Part shown: one piece after another, positions 18,676 through 27,821 of the stretch
Position numbering within the stretch: position 1 is the stretch's first letter
Layout of the letters: the number at the start of each line of letters is the position of its first letter
DNA from: Variovorax sp. WS11
GTDB taxonomy: Bacteria > Pseudomonadota > Gammaproteobacteria > Burkholderiales > Burkholderiaceae_C
DNA: 64,000 nt
Direction: 5' to 3'
NCBI RefSeq assembly: GCF_010499245.1
Contig: NZ_JAAGOW010000001.1
Coordinates: forward strand, 2,542,001-2,606,000
Notes under the pieces: generated by a model
Told to the model about the DNA's origin: nothing
The model's database searches: none
The model's input: the letters and a program-made list of their open reading frames with translations, nothing else
Position numbers and translations under genes: made by a program

Positions 18676-19157
18676 GCGATGAACTGGATTTGAGCGGCGC
18701 ACCCAGGCGCCCTGAGGTAAAGATGACCACGACAACTATGGAAAGACCAGCGGAGATGACCCCCACCCTTCGGGGCGTGCGACCCAATATCGTGCAGTCG
18801 ATTCGTGCGTTTCGCGTGAGCGATCTGCAAGAGGCGGCGCACGCAGCGGGCCAGCACTTCCTTTACGCCAACCTGGGCAACGCCCAGTCCAAGCAGGACG
18901 TGCTGGACCTGATCGCCCAGCAGTTCACCTTTCCGCAGCATTTCGGCAAGAACTTCGATGCGCTGTACGACTGCATGACCGACCCGTTGCATAAATCGGG
19001 CCCGCAGCCCGGTTTCGTTATCGTGCTCGAGCAGATCCCGGCCAACGCCAAGTTCGACAAGGAAGCACGCGAGCAGCTGCTCGACATCTTCCGGGACGCC
19101 GCCGACTACTGGGGAGATCGGAAGATACCGTTCCGGTGCTTCTATTCTTTTCTGTAG
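18672..19157 (+). CDS. Barstar-family ribonuclease inhibitor
   Basis: This cytosolic partner should inactivate the RNase encoded just upstream. The barstar domain covers the C-terminal 95 residues (FPQHFGKNFDALYDCMTDP, IVLEQIPANAKFDKEAREQL, then DYWGDRKIPFRCFYSFL). The ATG at 18672 overlaps the RNase stop by 4 bp. A second in-frame ATG at 18723 has a much better ribosome site (GAGG five bases upstream) and would give a 144-residue protein. Either is possible. The N-terminal 50 residues are not part of the barstar fold. Confidence 0.85.
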   Translation: MSDELDLSGAPRRPEVKMTTTTMERPAEMTPTLRGVRPNIVQSIRAFRVSDLQEAAHAAGQHFLYANLGNAQSKQDVLDLIAQQFTFPQHFGKNFDALYDCMTDPLHKSGPQPGFVIVLEQIPANAKFDKEAREQLLDIFRDAADYWGDRKIPFRCFYSFL

Positions 19158-19191
19158 CCCGTTCTGCATCCACCAGCCAAGCAGAACGGGC
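19157..19191. repeat. Perfect 11-bp inverted repeat after barstar
   Basis: GCCCGTTCTGC and GCAGAACGGGC are separated by 13 bases and begin on the last base of the barstar stop codon. No T-run follows, so it may be an mRNA 3'-end stabiliser or a weak terminator. The remainder of 19192-19365 shows no convincing gene. Confidence 0.5.
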
Positions 19192-19365
19192 GAACGAGGC
19201 TAACGGTACCGAATCGGTGCCCGGTATCGAAGTCCAAGGCAATAGTGATCCGGCGGCAGAAAAGATGCCGACCGACAAACTGGTCGACGTGTCGCCCCTG
19301 GCGCTGCGAATGAGCAGTCCTTTCAACGCAGGCTACTGGCTCGCAGCCGCGTAGACTTGCCCGAG

Positions 19366-19395
19366 AAGGCCCGTCTCTGACGGGCCTTTTTCTTT
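19366..19395 (+). terminator. Terminator between barstar and ksgA
   Basis: AAGGCCCGTC-TCT-GACGGGCCTT followed by TTTCTTT is a strong intrinsic terminator in the plus direction. It overlaps the ksgA stop codon at its right edge. Confidence 0.8.
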
Positions 19396-20170
19396 ATGGG
19401 GTGGTGGCTTGGGCGAGCGCGACGTACTCGGCCACGTGCACCTCTTCGGCGCGCCGGTGCGTGTCGAAATCACCGGCGAATCCATGCTGCTCCAGCCATT
19501 TGCCCAAGCTATGGCGCAGCAGTTTGCGGCGCTGGCTGAAGGCGACCTGGACGATTTCGCCCAGCCGGCCTGCGTCGACCGGCGGCGGTTCGGCCAGCGG
19601 CACCATGCGCACCACGGCACTGTCCACCCGCGGCGGCGGATCGAAGCTCTCGGGCGGCACGAACAGCACGTTCTCCATCGCGTAGCGCCACTGGAGCATC
19701 ACGCTCAGGCGGCCGTAGTCCGAGGTGGCCGGCTGCGCGATCATGCGATCGACGACTTCCTTTTGCAGCATGAAGTGCTGGTCGGCAACCAAGTGCGCGA
19801 AGTCCAGCAGGTGGAACAGGATCGGCGTCGAGATGTTGTAGGGCAGGTTGCCCACCACGCGCAGCAGCTTCGTGGCCGGAGGCACGGCCAGGCGCGCGGC
19901 CAGGGCGGCGAAATCCACCTTCAGGACGTCCGACTCGATCACCTCGAGCTGCCCATGCGCCCGCAACCGCTGCGCCAGGTCGCGGTCCAGCTCGATCACC
20001 GTCAGCCGGCCCAGGCGCTCGACCAGCGGCTGGGTCAGCGCCGCGAGGCCCGGGCCGATCTCGACCATCGCATCGCCGGGCCGCGGCGCGATCTCGCGCA
20101 CGATCGCATCGATGATGCCGGCGTCGGACAGGAAATGCTGTCCGAAGCGCTTGCGGGCAATGTGCTTCAC
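19394..20170 (-). CDS. rsmA: 16S rRNA (adenine1518/1519-N6)-dimethyltransferase
   Basis: RsmA (KsgA) dimethylates two adjacent adenines near the 3' end of 16S rRNA during 30S maturation. The 258-residue protein has [11 protein letters not shown] at the N-terminus, the AdoMet site [14 protein letters not shown], and the catalytic NLPYNIS motif. It follows surA by 25 bp on the same strand, the conserved lptD-surA-ksgA order. Confidence 0.95.
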   Translation of the reverse strand: MKHIARKRFGQHFLSDAGIIDAIVREIAPRPGDAMVEIGPGLAALTQPLVERLGRLTVIELDRDLAQRLRAHGQLEVIESDVLKVDFAALAARLAVPPATKLLRVVGNLPYNISTPILFHLLDFAHLVADQHFMLQKEVVDRMIAQPATSDYGRLSVMLQWRYAMENVLFVPPESFDPPPRVDSAVVRMVPLAEPPPVDAGRLGEIVQVAFSQRRKLLRHSLGKWLEQHGFAGDFDTHRRAEEVHVAEYVALAQATTP

Positions 20171-20195
20171 CGAGGGCCGCCGAGGCGCCTTGCCG

Positions 20196-21605
20196 TCAGG
20201 ACTGAGGTGCCTCGCGGTACTCGACGTAGGCGCGCGTGCGCAGTTCCTGCGCCCAGGTTTCGTAGGCTTCTTCCAGCTTCTTCTCTCGCAGCACGCCGCG
20301 CGCAGCCTCGCGCTGCTCGGACTGGCTCAGCTTGGCGTCGCGCCGCGCGACCACCTGGATCAGGTGCACGCCGAAACGGGACACGACCGGGTCGCTGACC
20401 TGGCCGGGCGCCAGCCGGTTCATGGCTTCCTCGAACTCGGGCACGAACTGCCCAGGACGCGACCAGCCCAGGTCGCCGCCATCCTTGGCGCTGCCGTCTT
20501 GCGAGTTGTCGCGGGCCAGCCCCGCGAAATCGGCCGTGCCCTTCTGGATGCGATCCTTGAACTCGGCCAGCTGCGCCACCGCCTGCGCGGTGGTGCGCTT
20601 CGGGTCGTTGCGCAGCAGGATGTGGCGCACCTGAGTCTGGGTGACGACCGCGTCGGCCGAGCCCGGCTGGCTCTTGGCCAGCACCTTGAGCACATGGAAA
20701 CCGGCGCCCGAGCGGATCGGCCCGGCGATGCCGTTGACCGCGGTCGACTGCGTCGCCTCGACGAACAGGGAGGGGTAGCGGTCCGCGCTGCGCATGCCCA
20801 GCACGCCACCATTGGCGCGATCGGGCGAATCGGAGAATTCCTGCGCGAGCTTGGCGAAGTCCTCGCTGGCGCGCGCGCGCTGGGCGACGCCCTGGGCGCG
20901 CTGCTGCAGCGTCGCGATCTGCGCCTCGGTGGCGGTCTCGGGCACCGCCACCAGCACCTGTGCGATGTTGAGATTCGGCGCCACGGCGGCATTGGGCCCG
21001 TTGCGCTGCTCGCGCATGAACTGGTCCACCTCGACGTCGCTGATCTTCACCTTGGCCTCGATCTCGCGGTCGCGCAGGCGGGTGAGCAGGAGCTGGTCGC
21101 GCAGGTCGTTGCGGAAGCTCTGGGGCGAGATGCCCTCCGCCGCGACGCGGCTGCGCAGTTCGGTCAGGCTCATTTGGTTCTGCCGGGCCACGGTCTGCTC
21201 GGCCTGGTCGATGGCGAGCTCGTCGACCTTGATGCCGACCTCCTTGGCCGCCTGCAGCTGGGTGCGCTCGGCGATCAGGCGCTCCAGCACCAGGCGCGTG
21301 AGCTCCGCCCTCGGCACGCGCTGCGCCTCGGCGTTTTCCTTTATCAGGCGCTCGACCCGGGTCTGCACCTCGTTGTTGGTGATGGGCTCGGAATTGACGA
21401 GCGCCACGATGTATTCGGCCGAACGCTGGCCGGTCGGTGCCGCCGGCGCGGCGCGGGGTGCGGCGGGTGCTGGCGCGAGACGCGGGCCGGCACGCATGAT
21501 GTCCGTGATGCCGACGCCGGGGCGCGAGCCCTGTCCCTGCGCACCGGCCGCCGCGGCCAGCGTTGCGAGGCACGCCAGGGTGAGGATGGAGCGGATGTGG
21601 TTCAT
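20196..21605 (-). CDS. surA: Periplasmic chaperone and peptidyl-prolyl isomerase SurA
   Basis: SurA escorts outer-membrane proteins, including LptD, through the periplasm. The 469-residue product starts [16 protein letters not shown] with a signal peptide ending near AAAAGAQG. It has a SurA N-terminal domain ([19 protein letters not shown]), two parvulin domains ([12 protein letters not shown]... and [13 protein letters not shown]...) and a C-terminal helix. A Pro-Ala linker between signal and N-domain makes it slightly longer than E. coli SurA (428). It sits 11 bp after lptD. Its frame stays open far upstream across lptD, but the family start is the ATG at 21605. Confidence 0.95.
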   Translation of the reverse strand: MNHIRSILTLACLATLAAAAGAQGQGSRPGVGITDIMRAGPRLAPAPAAPRAAPAAPTGQRSAEYIVALVNSEPITNNEVQTRVERLIKENAEAQRVPRAELTRLVLERLIAERTQLQAAKEVGIKVDELAIDQAEQTVARQNQMSLTELRSRVAAEGISPQSFRNDLRDQLLLTRLRDREIEAKVKISDVEVDQFMREQRNGPNAAVAPNLNIAQVLVAVPETATEAQIATLQQRAQGVAQRARASEDFAKLAQEFSDSPDRANGGVLGMRSADRYPSLFVEATQSTAVNGIAGPIRSGAGFHVLKVLAKSQPGSADAVVTQTQVRHILLRNDPKRTTAQAVAQLAEFKDRIQKGTADFAGLARDNSQDGSAKDGGDLGWSRPGQFVPEFEEAMNRLAPGQVSDPVVSRFGVHLIQVVARRDAKLSQSEQREAARGVLREKKLEEAYETWAQELRTRAYVEYREAPQS

Positions 21606-21616
21606 GGCGGGAAGGC

Positions 21617-24007
21617 TCAGTCGTAGTTGGTGAAGCGGCTCGGTGCGGGGAAAGGTTGCCGCAGAGGCTGGTAGCGCTGGATGTTCTGGGTCAGGGTGCG
21701 CATGGGGCTCGATCCGATGGAGGCGAAACCGACGAATTCGATCTGGAACATGATGCGCGTGTTCGCGGTGGCTTGGCCAGTGGTCAGGCGTTCCAGGACC
21801 ACGCGACCGATCCAGCAGCAGCCGTCGTACTCGAAGCCGAGCACGCCGTCGGTGAGCTTGCGGTCCTGCAGGCTGTAGTTGAGCCGCCCCACGGCGTACC
21901 AGCGCCCGCCGCCCTGGCCTCGGCCCGGGCCGAGGTCCTTGCCCTTGTCGCCCCACAGGTCGTTGACCGGCCACTGCCAGCTCACGTCCAGCGACTTGTT
22001 GCCGTCGTTGGAGGTGGGGGTCGTGTTCGCCTGGTAGCGGTAGGCCGCCGAGATGTTGCGGTAGGGCCCGGGGTTGTAGCGCGCGCTCAGCGCCGTGCGG
22101 GTCGACTTGTGATCGTCGGGGTTGTACTGGACGGTGCCGTCCACGCTCCATTGCGGCGTCCAGTTGATCTGGGCGCCGAGCAGCAGGTCGCTGACGCGGT
22201 CGGTCACCGCCGTGCCGCCAGGAAGCGTGACGCGCTGGTCCTTGAAGCGCAGCCGCTGCGCGATCCCGAAGCGGGCCGCCTCGGCGCCGGTCTCGGGATC
22301 GATCAGCCGCGAGGTCACGCCGGTAGTGAGCGTGTTGCTGTCGGAGATGCGGTCGTTGCCGGAGAAGGCGTTCTCGGTGTAGACGGTCGCGAAGTTGAAG
22401 TCGTTGGCAGCCGAGTCGTAGTTCGGCAGCAGGCTCTGGTCGCGGTAGGGCGTGTAGACGTAGAAGGCGCGCGGCTCCAGCGTCTGGCGGAAGGCGCGGC
22501 CGAAGAAATTGGCGTCGCGCTCGAAGATCATGCCGCTGTCGAGGCTGAAGGTCGGCACCGTGCGGCTGGCCGAGCTGGCGCCGTTGGACAGCGGCGCATC
22601 GAACTGGTAGCTGGTCGTGTGCAGCTGGATCTTGGGAATGACGAAGGTGCCGGGCGTGAGGAAGGGCCGGCTCAGCGAGGCCAGCGCGAACACCCGTTCG
22701 CCGTCGGGCTGCTTCTGCAGCGACGGGTCCCCGCGGAAGCGGGAGTAGTCGGCGTTGAACGAGAAGTCGAAGCCGTTCCAGTCGTACTTGTTGTAGTTGG
22801 CGGTGATCTGCGGCAGCCGGTCGTAGGGCGGCACGATCGGCGACAGGTCGTACTGCAGCGTCTGGTACTTCAGCGTGCGCACGACGCCATTCCAGTCGCC
22901 CTTGGTCCAGTTGAGCGAGGCATCGTTGGCCAGCAGACGCGTCGTCAGCGACGGCGTGCGCGTGAAGTCGCGCCAGTAGTCGTCGTCGCTCACCCGATTG
23001 AACCTCAGAGAGGCGGTCAGCGAGTCCAGGCCCAGGGGCTTGGGGTCGAAGGTTTGCGAGTGGTTCGTCCAGATGCCCCAGCGCTTGCGGTTGCGCAGGC
23101 TGTCGGTCGGCATGTAGTCGACGCGGACGTCGCCGCTGTAGCCCTTTTCGAGGTAGCGGAACTCGGTGCCGAGATTGACACCGCGCTTGCCCATCACCTC
23201 CGGGTAGAAGGTCGCGTCGCGGTTCGGCGCGATGTTCCAGTAGTAAGGCGTCGTGATGTCGACGCCGTTGACGCTTCCGATGCCGATGGTCGGTGGCAGG
23301 AAGCCGCTCTTGCGGTCGTTGCTGAGCGGAAAGCTCAGCGACGGAAAGGGCGGCGTGCTGATGCCCATGAAGCTCAGCCGCGCGTCGGTGGCCACACCGA
23401 CGTTCTCCTCGGTGTCGGTGGTCAGGGTCGCGGCGCTCAGCAGCCAGGCCGGCATCCAGCCGGGATAGTCCTCGCGCCGGCAGGTGGTGTAGGTGCCTTG
23501 CCTGGCGATCGAGACGTTGCTGTCGACGAAGTCCACCCGCTCGGCGTCGCCCTCGCCGCCCGAGGCCAGGAAGCGGTAGCGCACCTTGTTGAAGAAGCCC
23601 TCGAAGGTCTCGAGCTTGAGCTCCAGCTGGGGGCCCTCGTAGACATTGCCGGCCTGGTTCACGCGCACGTTGCCGCTGGCCTTGGCGAGGTCCTCGGGCT
23701 GGTAGTACTCGAGCCGGTCGGCGTGGATCACCGTGTCGCCGCGTCGCAGCGAGGCATTGCCCTCGATCACGGTTTCGAGGTCGGGCCGGCCGGAGATGCG
23801 ATCGCCATCGACGAAGCTCGGCAGCTCGCCGCGCTGCGTCTTCGGGATGGTCTCCAGCAGTTGCGGCGTGCGTTTGAGCGTGATCGGCGCGTCCAGGCCG
23901 GCGTCCTGTGCCGATGCGCCTTGGGCTTGCAGCAGCGCCAGCGTCAGCAAGGCCAGCGGCAGAGGCGGTCGGCACCGGCGCCAGTCAGCTCGGGTCAGGT
24001 CAGGCAT
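21617..24007 (-). CDS. lptD: LPS-assembly outer-membrane protein LptD
   Basis: LptD with LptE inserts lipopolysaccharide into the outer leaflet. The 796-residue protein has a signal peptide (LALLTLALLQAQGASAQ), an OstA/LptA-like beta-jellyroll at about residues 50-200 (GDTVIHADRLEYYQPEDL), and a C-terminal 26-strand barrel. Cysteines at TTCRREDYP and YDGCCWIGR are in the places used for the inter-domain disulfides. It diverges from amgK across a 90-bp gap that must hold both promoters. Confidence 0.95.
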   Translation of the reverse strand: MPDLTRADWRRCRPPLPLALLTLALLQAQGASAQDAGLDAPITLKRTPQLLETIPKTQRGELPSFVDGDRISGRPDLETVIEGNASLRRGDTVIHADRLEYYQPEDLAKASGNVRVNQAGNVYEGPQLELKLETFEGFFNKVRYRFLASGGEGDAERVDFVDSNVSIARQGTYTTCRREDYPGWMPAWLLSAATLTTDTEENVGVATDARLSFMGISTPPFPSLSFPLSNDRKSGFLPPTIGIGSVNGVDITTPYYWNIAPNRDATFYPEVMGKRGVNLGTEFRYLEKGYSGDVRVDYMPTDSLRNRKRWGIWTNHSQTFDPKPLGLDSLTASLRFNRVSDDDYWRDFTRTPSLTTRLLANDASLNWTKGDWNGVVRTLKYQTLQYDLSPIVPPYDRLPQITANYNKYDWNGFDFSFNADYSRFRGDPSLQKQPDGERVFALASLSRPFLTPGTFVIPKIQLHTTSYQFDAPLSNGASSASRTVPTFSLDSGMIFERDANFFGRAFRQTLEPRAFYVYTPYRDQSLLPNYDSAANDFNFATVYTENAFSGNDRISDSNTLTTGVTSRLIDPETGAEAARFGIAQRLRFKDQRVTLPGGTAVTDRVSDLLLGAQINWTPQWSVDGTVQYNPDDHKSTRTALSARYNPGPYRNISAAYRYQANTTPTSNDGNKSLDVSWQWPVNDLWGDKGKDLGPGRGQGGGRWYAVGRLNYSLQDRKLTDGVLGFEYDGCCWIGRVVLERLTTGQATANTRIMFQIEFVGFASIGSSPMRTLTQNIQRYQPLRQPFPAPSRFTNYD

Positions 24008-24097
24008 CGGTACGGAAAGAATTCTTCTGGGGGGAGCGCCGGATGGTCGGGGGTTGCGACAGGCCCGCGCCGGGCGGATTTGTAGAATTGATTATCC

Positions 24098-25192
24098 ATG
24101 ACAGCCTCCCCGCCCCCGGACAACGGCGCCTCGACGCCTTCCCAACCGATCAGCTGGAGCGATCCGGAGCGTGCCCAGGCCTTCGCGCAATGGCTGGCCG
24201 CCATCGGCCCGCGGCACCGGCTGCTGCCGGCCACCGTGCGGCCGGCCTCGGCCGACGCAAGCTTCCGCCGCTACTTTCGCATCGACACGGAGGACCCGGC
24301 CGGCACGCGCATCGTGATGGATGCGCCCCCCGCCCAGGAGAACAGCGCCCCCTTCGTGCAGGTCGCCCGGCTGATGCGCGACGCCGGGCTGACCGCACCC
24401 CAGGTGCTCGAATGGGACGAGCCGCGAGGCTTCCTGCTGCTCGACGACCTCGGCCGCCAGACCATGCTCGAGGTGATCGACCCCGCCGACCCCGACGCTG
24501 CGCGTCCGCTCTACGCCCAGGCGATCGATGCCCTGATCCGGTGGCAACTCGCGTCCAGGCCGCAGGTGCTGCCGCCCTACGACCGGGCGCTGCTCGAGCG
24601 CGAGCTGGGTCTGTTCCCCGACTGGTACGTGGCCCGGTACCGTGGCCTCGCCGTCGAAGGCCCGCTGCAGGAGCGGCTTCAACGCAGCTTCCAGCTGATC
24701 GTCGAGAACAACCTCGCGGCGCCGCGCGTCTACGTGCACCGCGACTTCATGCCGCGCAACCTGATGATCACCAGCGGCCCGGCCCTGGGCGTACTGGACT
24801 TCCAGGACGCGGTGCACGGCCCCATCACCTACGACATCGCCAGCCTGATGCGCGACGCCTTCCTGAGCTGGGACGAGGACTTCGTGCTCGACGTCACGGT
24901 GCGCTACTGGGAGCAGGCGCGCAAGGCCGGCCTGCCGGTGGACGAGGACTTCGGCGCCTTCTACCGCGCGGTCGAATGGATGGGCCTGCAGCGCCACCTG
25001 AAGGTGGCGGGCATCTTCGCGCGGCTGACGCTGCGCGACGGCAAGCCGAAGTACCTGGCCGACACGCCGCGCTTCATCGCCTACATTCGCGCGACCGCGG
25101 GGCGCTATCGCGAGCTGACGCCGCTGCTGCGCGCCATCGACGAGATCGAAGGCACGCAGCCGCAGAGCGGCTTCGCGTACGGGCGGATGTGA
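24098..25192 (+). CDS. amgK: N-acetylmuramate/N-acetylglucosamine kinase AmgK
   Basis: AmgK phosphorylates the anomeric position of MurNAc and GlcNAc in the cell-wall recycling route that bypasses de novo synthesis and confers fosfomycin tolerance. The 364-residue aminoglycoside-phosphotransferase-fold protein shows the catalytic loop VYVHRDFMPRNLM and the metal-binding segment LGVLDFQDAVHGP. It is divergent from lptD as in related bacteria, but the usual partner murU (uridylyltransferase) is not the next gene. The ATG overlaps nothing, and the 3' end overlaps rsmE by 4 bp. Confidence 0.85.
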   Translation: MTASPPPDNGASTPSQPISWSDPERAQAFAQWLAAIGPRHRLLPATVRPASADASFRRYFRIDTEDPAGTRIVMDAPPAQENSAPFVQVARLMRDAGLTAPQVLEWDEPRGFLLLDDLGRQTMLEVIDPADPDAARPLYAQAIDALIRWQLASRPQVLPPYDRALLERELGLFPDWYVARYRGLAVEGPLQERLQRSFQLIVENNLAAPRVYVHRDFMPRNLMITSGPALGVLDFQDAVHGPITYDIASLMRDAFLSWDEDFVLDVTVRYWEQARKAGLPVDEDFGAFYRAVEWMGLQRHLKVAGIFARLTLRDGKPKYLADTPRFIAYIRATAGRYRELTPLLRAIDEIEGTQPQSGFAYGRM

Positions 25193-25923
25193 AGCCGCGC
25201 TTCCACTGCACCACGGCCCTCGCCGCGCACAGCGCGATGGCGCTCCCGCCCGGCGCCGCGCGCCACGTCCAGGTGCTGCGCATGCAGCCCGGCGACGCGC
25301 TCACGCTCTTCGACGGCAGCGGCGGCGAGTACGCCGCCACCGTCGAGCGCATGGGCCGCAGCGAGGTGACGGTGCAGGTCGGCGCGCACGCCGCGCTCGA
25401 GCGCGAGGCGCCGCGCGCCGTGCACCTGGCGATCGGCATGCCGGCCAACGAGCGCATGGACTGGCTGGTCGAGAAGGCAACCGAGCTCGGCGTCGCCAGC
25501 ATCCAGCCCCTGATGACCGCGCATGGCGTGCTGCGCCTGGCCGGCGAGCGCGCCGACAAGAAGCGCGCGCATTGGCAGGCGATCGCGATCGCGGCCTGCG
25601 AGCAGTGCGGCCGCAACCGGGTGCCGCTGGTCCACCCCGTGCGAGCGCTGGCGGGTTGGATCGACTCGCCGCCGATCGACGACGCCGAGCGCTTCGTACT
25701 CAGCCTGGCCGATGGCGCGCACAGCCTGCGCGAGATCCGCGATGGCGCGCCGGCCACCGGCCTGCGCGGCGCCTGCGTGCTCAGCGGCCCCGAAGGCGGC
25801 CTGAGCGCCGCCGAGGAGGGCGACGCCATCGCGCGCGGCTTCGCGCCGCTCACGCTCGGCCCGCGCGTGCTGCGCGCCGAGACCGCGGCGCTGGCGGCGC
25901 TGGCCTTGCTCGCGCACCCGTGA
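25189..25923 (+). CDS. rsmE: 16S rRNA (uracil1498-N3)-methyltransferase
   Basis: RsmE methylates U1498 of 16S rRNA. The 244-residue SPOUT-class protein starts at a GTG overlapping the amgK stop (ATGTGA), MKPRFHCTTALAAH. Signatures include the linker WLVEKATELGVASIQPL, the knot motif LSGPEGGLSAAEE and the C-terminal LGPRVLRAETAALAALAL. The overlap with amgK implies coupled translation. Confidence 0.9.
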   Translation: MKPRFHCTTALAAHSAMALPPGAARHVQVLRMQPGDALTLFDGSGGEYAATVERMGRSEVTVQVGAHAALEREAPRAVHLAIGMPANERMDWLVEKATELGVASIQPLMTAHGVLRLAGERADKKRAHWQAIAIAACEQCGRNRVPLVHPVRALAGWIDSPPIDDAERFVLSLADGAHSLREIRDGAPATGLRGACVLSGPEGGLSAAEEGDAIARGFAPLTLGPRVLRAETAALAALALLAHP

Positions 25924-25964
25924 CCAGAATCCCCGCCTCTTCTTCCACTCCTACCCGCCCATAC

Positions 25965-27326
25965 ATGCCGTCGCTCCTGCCCTCTTCGTTGCGCCTCGCG
26001 CCCCTCCTGCTCGCCATGCTGTGCACCGCCGGTGCCGCCCATGCCCAGGGCACGGCCGTGGCGCCGACGCCGACCCAGGTGCGGCCGGCGGTCGACCAGG
26101 CCTACACGCAGCTGCTGGCCGCGCCCGCCATGAAGCAACTGCTCGACGCGGTGAAAGCGGATCACGAGCGCTCGGTCGAAGACCTCAAGATGCTCACCGA
26201 GATCGAGGCACCGCCCTTCAAGGAGCAGAAGCGCGCCGAGGCCTTCCTCGCACGCATGAAGGCGCTGGGCCTCAGCGACGCCCGCATCGATGCCGAAGGC
26301 AACGTGGTGGGCCTGCGCAACGGCACGGGCAAAGGGCCCAAGCTGCTGATCTCGGCCCATCTCGACACGGTCTTCCCCGCCGGCACCGACGTCAAGGTGA
26401 AGGAGCGCGACGGCAAGCTGTACGCGCCCGGCATCTCGGACGACACACGCGGCCTCGCTGTGCTGCTGTCCTGGCTCAAGGTGCTCAACGACAACAAGAT
26501 CCAGACCGTCGGCGACCTGCTGTTCGTGGGCAACGTGGGCGAGGAGGAACTGGGCAACCTGCGCGGCATGAAGGCCCTCTTCCGCGAGCACGTCGACATC
26601 GACGGCATGGTGGGCGTGGAGCCGGCGCCCGACGGCACGGTGCTGGTGCTGGGCACCGCGAGCCATCGCTACGAGGTGAGCTTCAAGAGCCCGGGTGGCC
26701 ACAGCTACGGGGCCTTCGGCCAGGTGCCCAGCGCGATCCACGGCATGGGGCGCGCGATCGCCAAGATCGCCGAGATCAAGACGCCCAGCTTTCCCAAGAC
26801 CACCTTCACCGTGGGCACGGTCGGCGGCGGCACCTCGGTCAACACCATCGCGCCCGATGCGCGCATGGCGGTGGACATCCGTTCCGACGAGATGGGCGCG
26901 CTGCTCGAGACCGAGAAGAAGGTGCTGGCCGCGATCGACGAGGCGGTGGCGGAGGAGAACAAGCGTTGGAACGTCAACACGCTCAGCGTCAGCAACAAGC
27001 TGATCGGCGACCGGCCGGGCGGGCGCACGCCCTCGGACTCGGTGATCGTCGAGGCCGCCGTGCGCTCCAACAGCGCCTTCGGGCACAAGACCCTGCTGAG
27101 CGGCGCCAGCACCGACGCCAATGTGCCGATGTCGCTGGGCATCCCGGCCATCATCATCGGCGGCGGCGGCAAGACCGGCGGCTTCCACGCGCTCTCCGAA
27201 TGGATCGAAGTGACAGACGGCTGGAAAGGCGCGCAGAATGCCCTCGCGACCGTGCTCGGGCTGGTCGGCGTGCAGGGCGTGAGCGAGCCCTTGCTGCCCA
27301 AGCGCCCGCCGCGCCCGCAGCCCTAG
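25965..27326 (+). CDS. Exported M20-family peptidase (PepT/CPG2-like)
   Basis: This is a zinc-dependent exopeptidase or amidohydrolase of 453 residues with an N-terminal signal peptide (LRLAPLLLAMLCTAGAAHAQG). Metal ligands are visible in LLISAHLDTVFPAG, GISDDTRGLAVLL and NVGEEELGN, with a further His in GGFHALSEW. The insert VSFKSPGGHSYGAFG is the M20 dimerisation domain. A GTG overlapping the rsmE stop could extend it by 15 residues, but the ATG at 25965 gives a better signal peptide. The substrate is unknown. Confidence 0.85.
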   Translation: MPSLLPSSLRLAPLLLAMLCTAGAAHAQGTAVAPTPTQVRPAVDQAYTQLLAAPAMKQLLDAVKADHERSVEDLKMLTEIEAPPFKEQKRAEAFLARMKALGLSDARIDAEGNVVGLRNGTGKGPKLLISAHLDTVFPAGTDVKVKERDGKLYAPGISDDTRGLAVLLSWLKVLNDNKIQTVGDLLFVGNVGEEELGNLRGMKALFREHVDIDGMVGVEPAPDGTVLVLGTASHRYEVSFKSPGGHSYGAFGQVPSAIHGMGRAIAKIAEIKTPSFPKTTFTVGTVGGGTSVNTIAPDARMAVDIRSDEMGALLETEKKVLAAIDEAVAEENKRWNVNTLSVSNKLIGDRPGGRTPSDSVIVEAAVRSNSAFGHKTLLSGASTDANVPMSLGIPAIIIGGGGKTGGFHALSEWIEVTDGWKGAQNALATVLGLVGVQGVSEPLLPKRPPRPQP

Positions 27327-27358
27327 CCCTTCCCCCTCATTCACTTCAGGAGTCCATC

Positions 27359-27811
27359 ATGGGATTGCTCGATTCGGTACTCGGACAAGTGCTCGGCGGC
27401 GCGCAGCCACAGCAACCCCAGGGCGGCGGCTTGGGCGGGCTCGGTGAGCTCGGCGGCCTCGCCGGCGCGCTCGGCGGCCTGCTCGCCAACAACGGCGAGG
27501 TGGGCGGCCTCGGCGGGCTGGTCTCCAAGTTCGAACAGGCCGGCATGGGCGACGTGATCGGCTCGTGGATCGGCAAGGGCGAAAACCAGCCGGTCACCGA
27601 CGACCAGCTGCAGAACGCGCTGGGCAGCGACGTCGTCTCCGGCCTTGCGCAGAAGCTCGGCATCAACGCCGCCACCCTGCTGCCGATGCTGGCCACGCTG
27701 CTGCCGATGCTGATCGACCGGCTCACGCCCCGGGGCCAGGCGCCGGCCGAGGGCCTGGGCGACCAGGACGAGCTGCTGTCCTCGCTCAGCAGTCTGCTGC
27801 ACAAGGGTTGA
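27359..27811 (+). CDS. YidB-like DUF937 protein
   Basis: The 150-residue protein starts MGLLDSVLGQVLGGAQ and has the DUF937 features: a Gly/Leu-rich N-terminal helix region (GGLGGLGELGGLAGAL), then a compact helical C-terminal half (WIGKGENQPVTDDQLQNALG, LGINAATLLPML). YidB has no established biochemical role. It is 32 bp after the M20 peptidase and 10 bp before the MFS gene, so the three may be co-transcribed. Confidence 0.85.
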   Translation: MGLLDSVLGQVLGGAQPQQPQGGGLGGLGELGGLAGALGGLLANNGEVGGLGGLVSKFEQAGMGDVIGSWIGKGENQPVTDDQLQNALGSDVVSGLAQKLGINAATLLPMLATLLPMLIDRLTPRGQAPAEGLGDQDELLSSLSSLLHKG

Positions 27812-27821
27812 GCTCCTCTCG

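Noticed and set aside
19136..19354. 72-codon open frame between barstar and ksgA
   Set aside because: It starts inside barstar, has no ribosome site and no recognisable motif, and spans an inverted repeat just before a terminator.
20196..23975. Minus-strand frame of 1259 codons spanning surA and lptD
   Set aside because: Only the last 469 codons are SurA. The upstream part is an out-of-frame shadow of lptD, and SurA has its own signal peptide at 21605.
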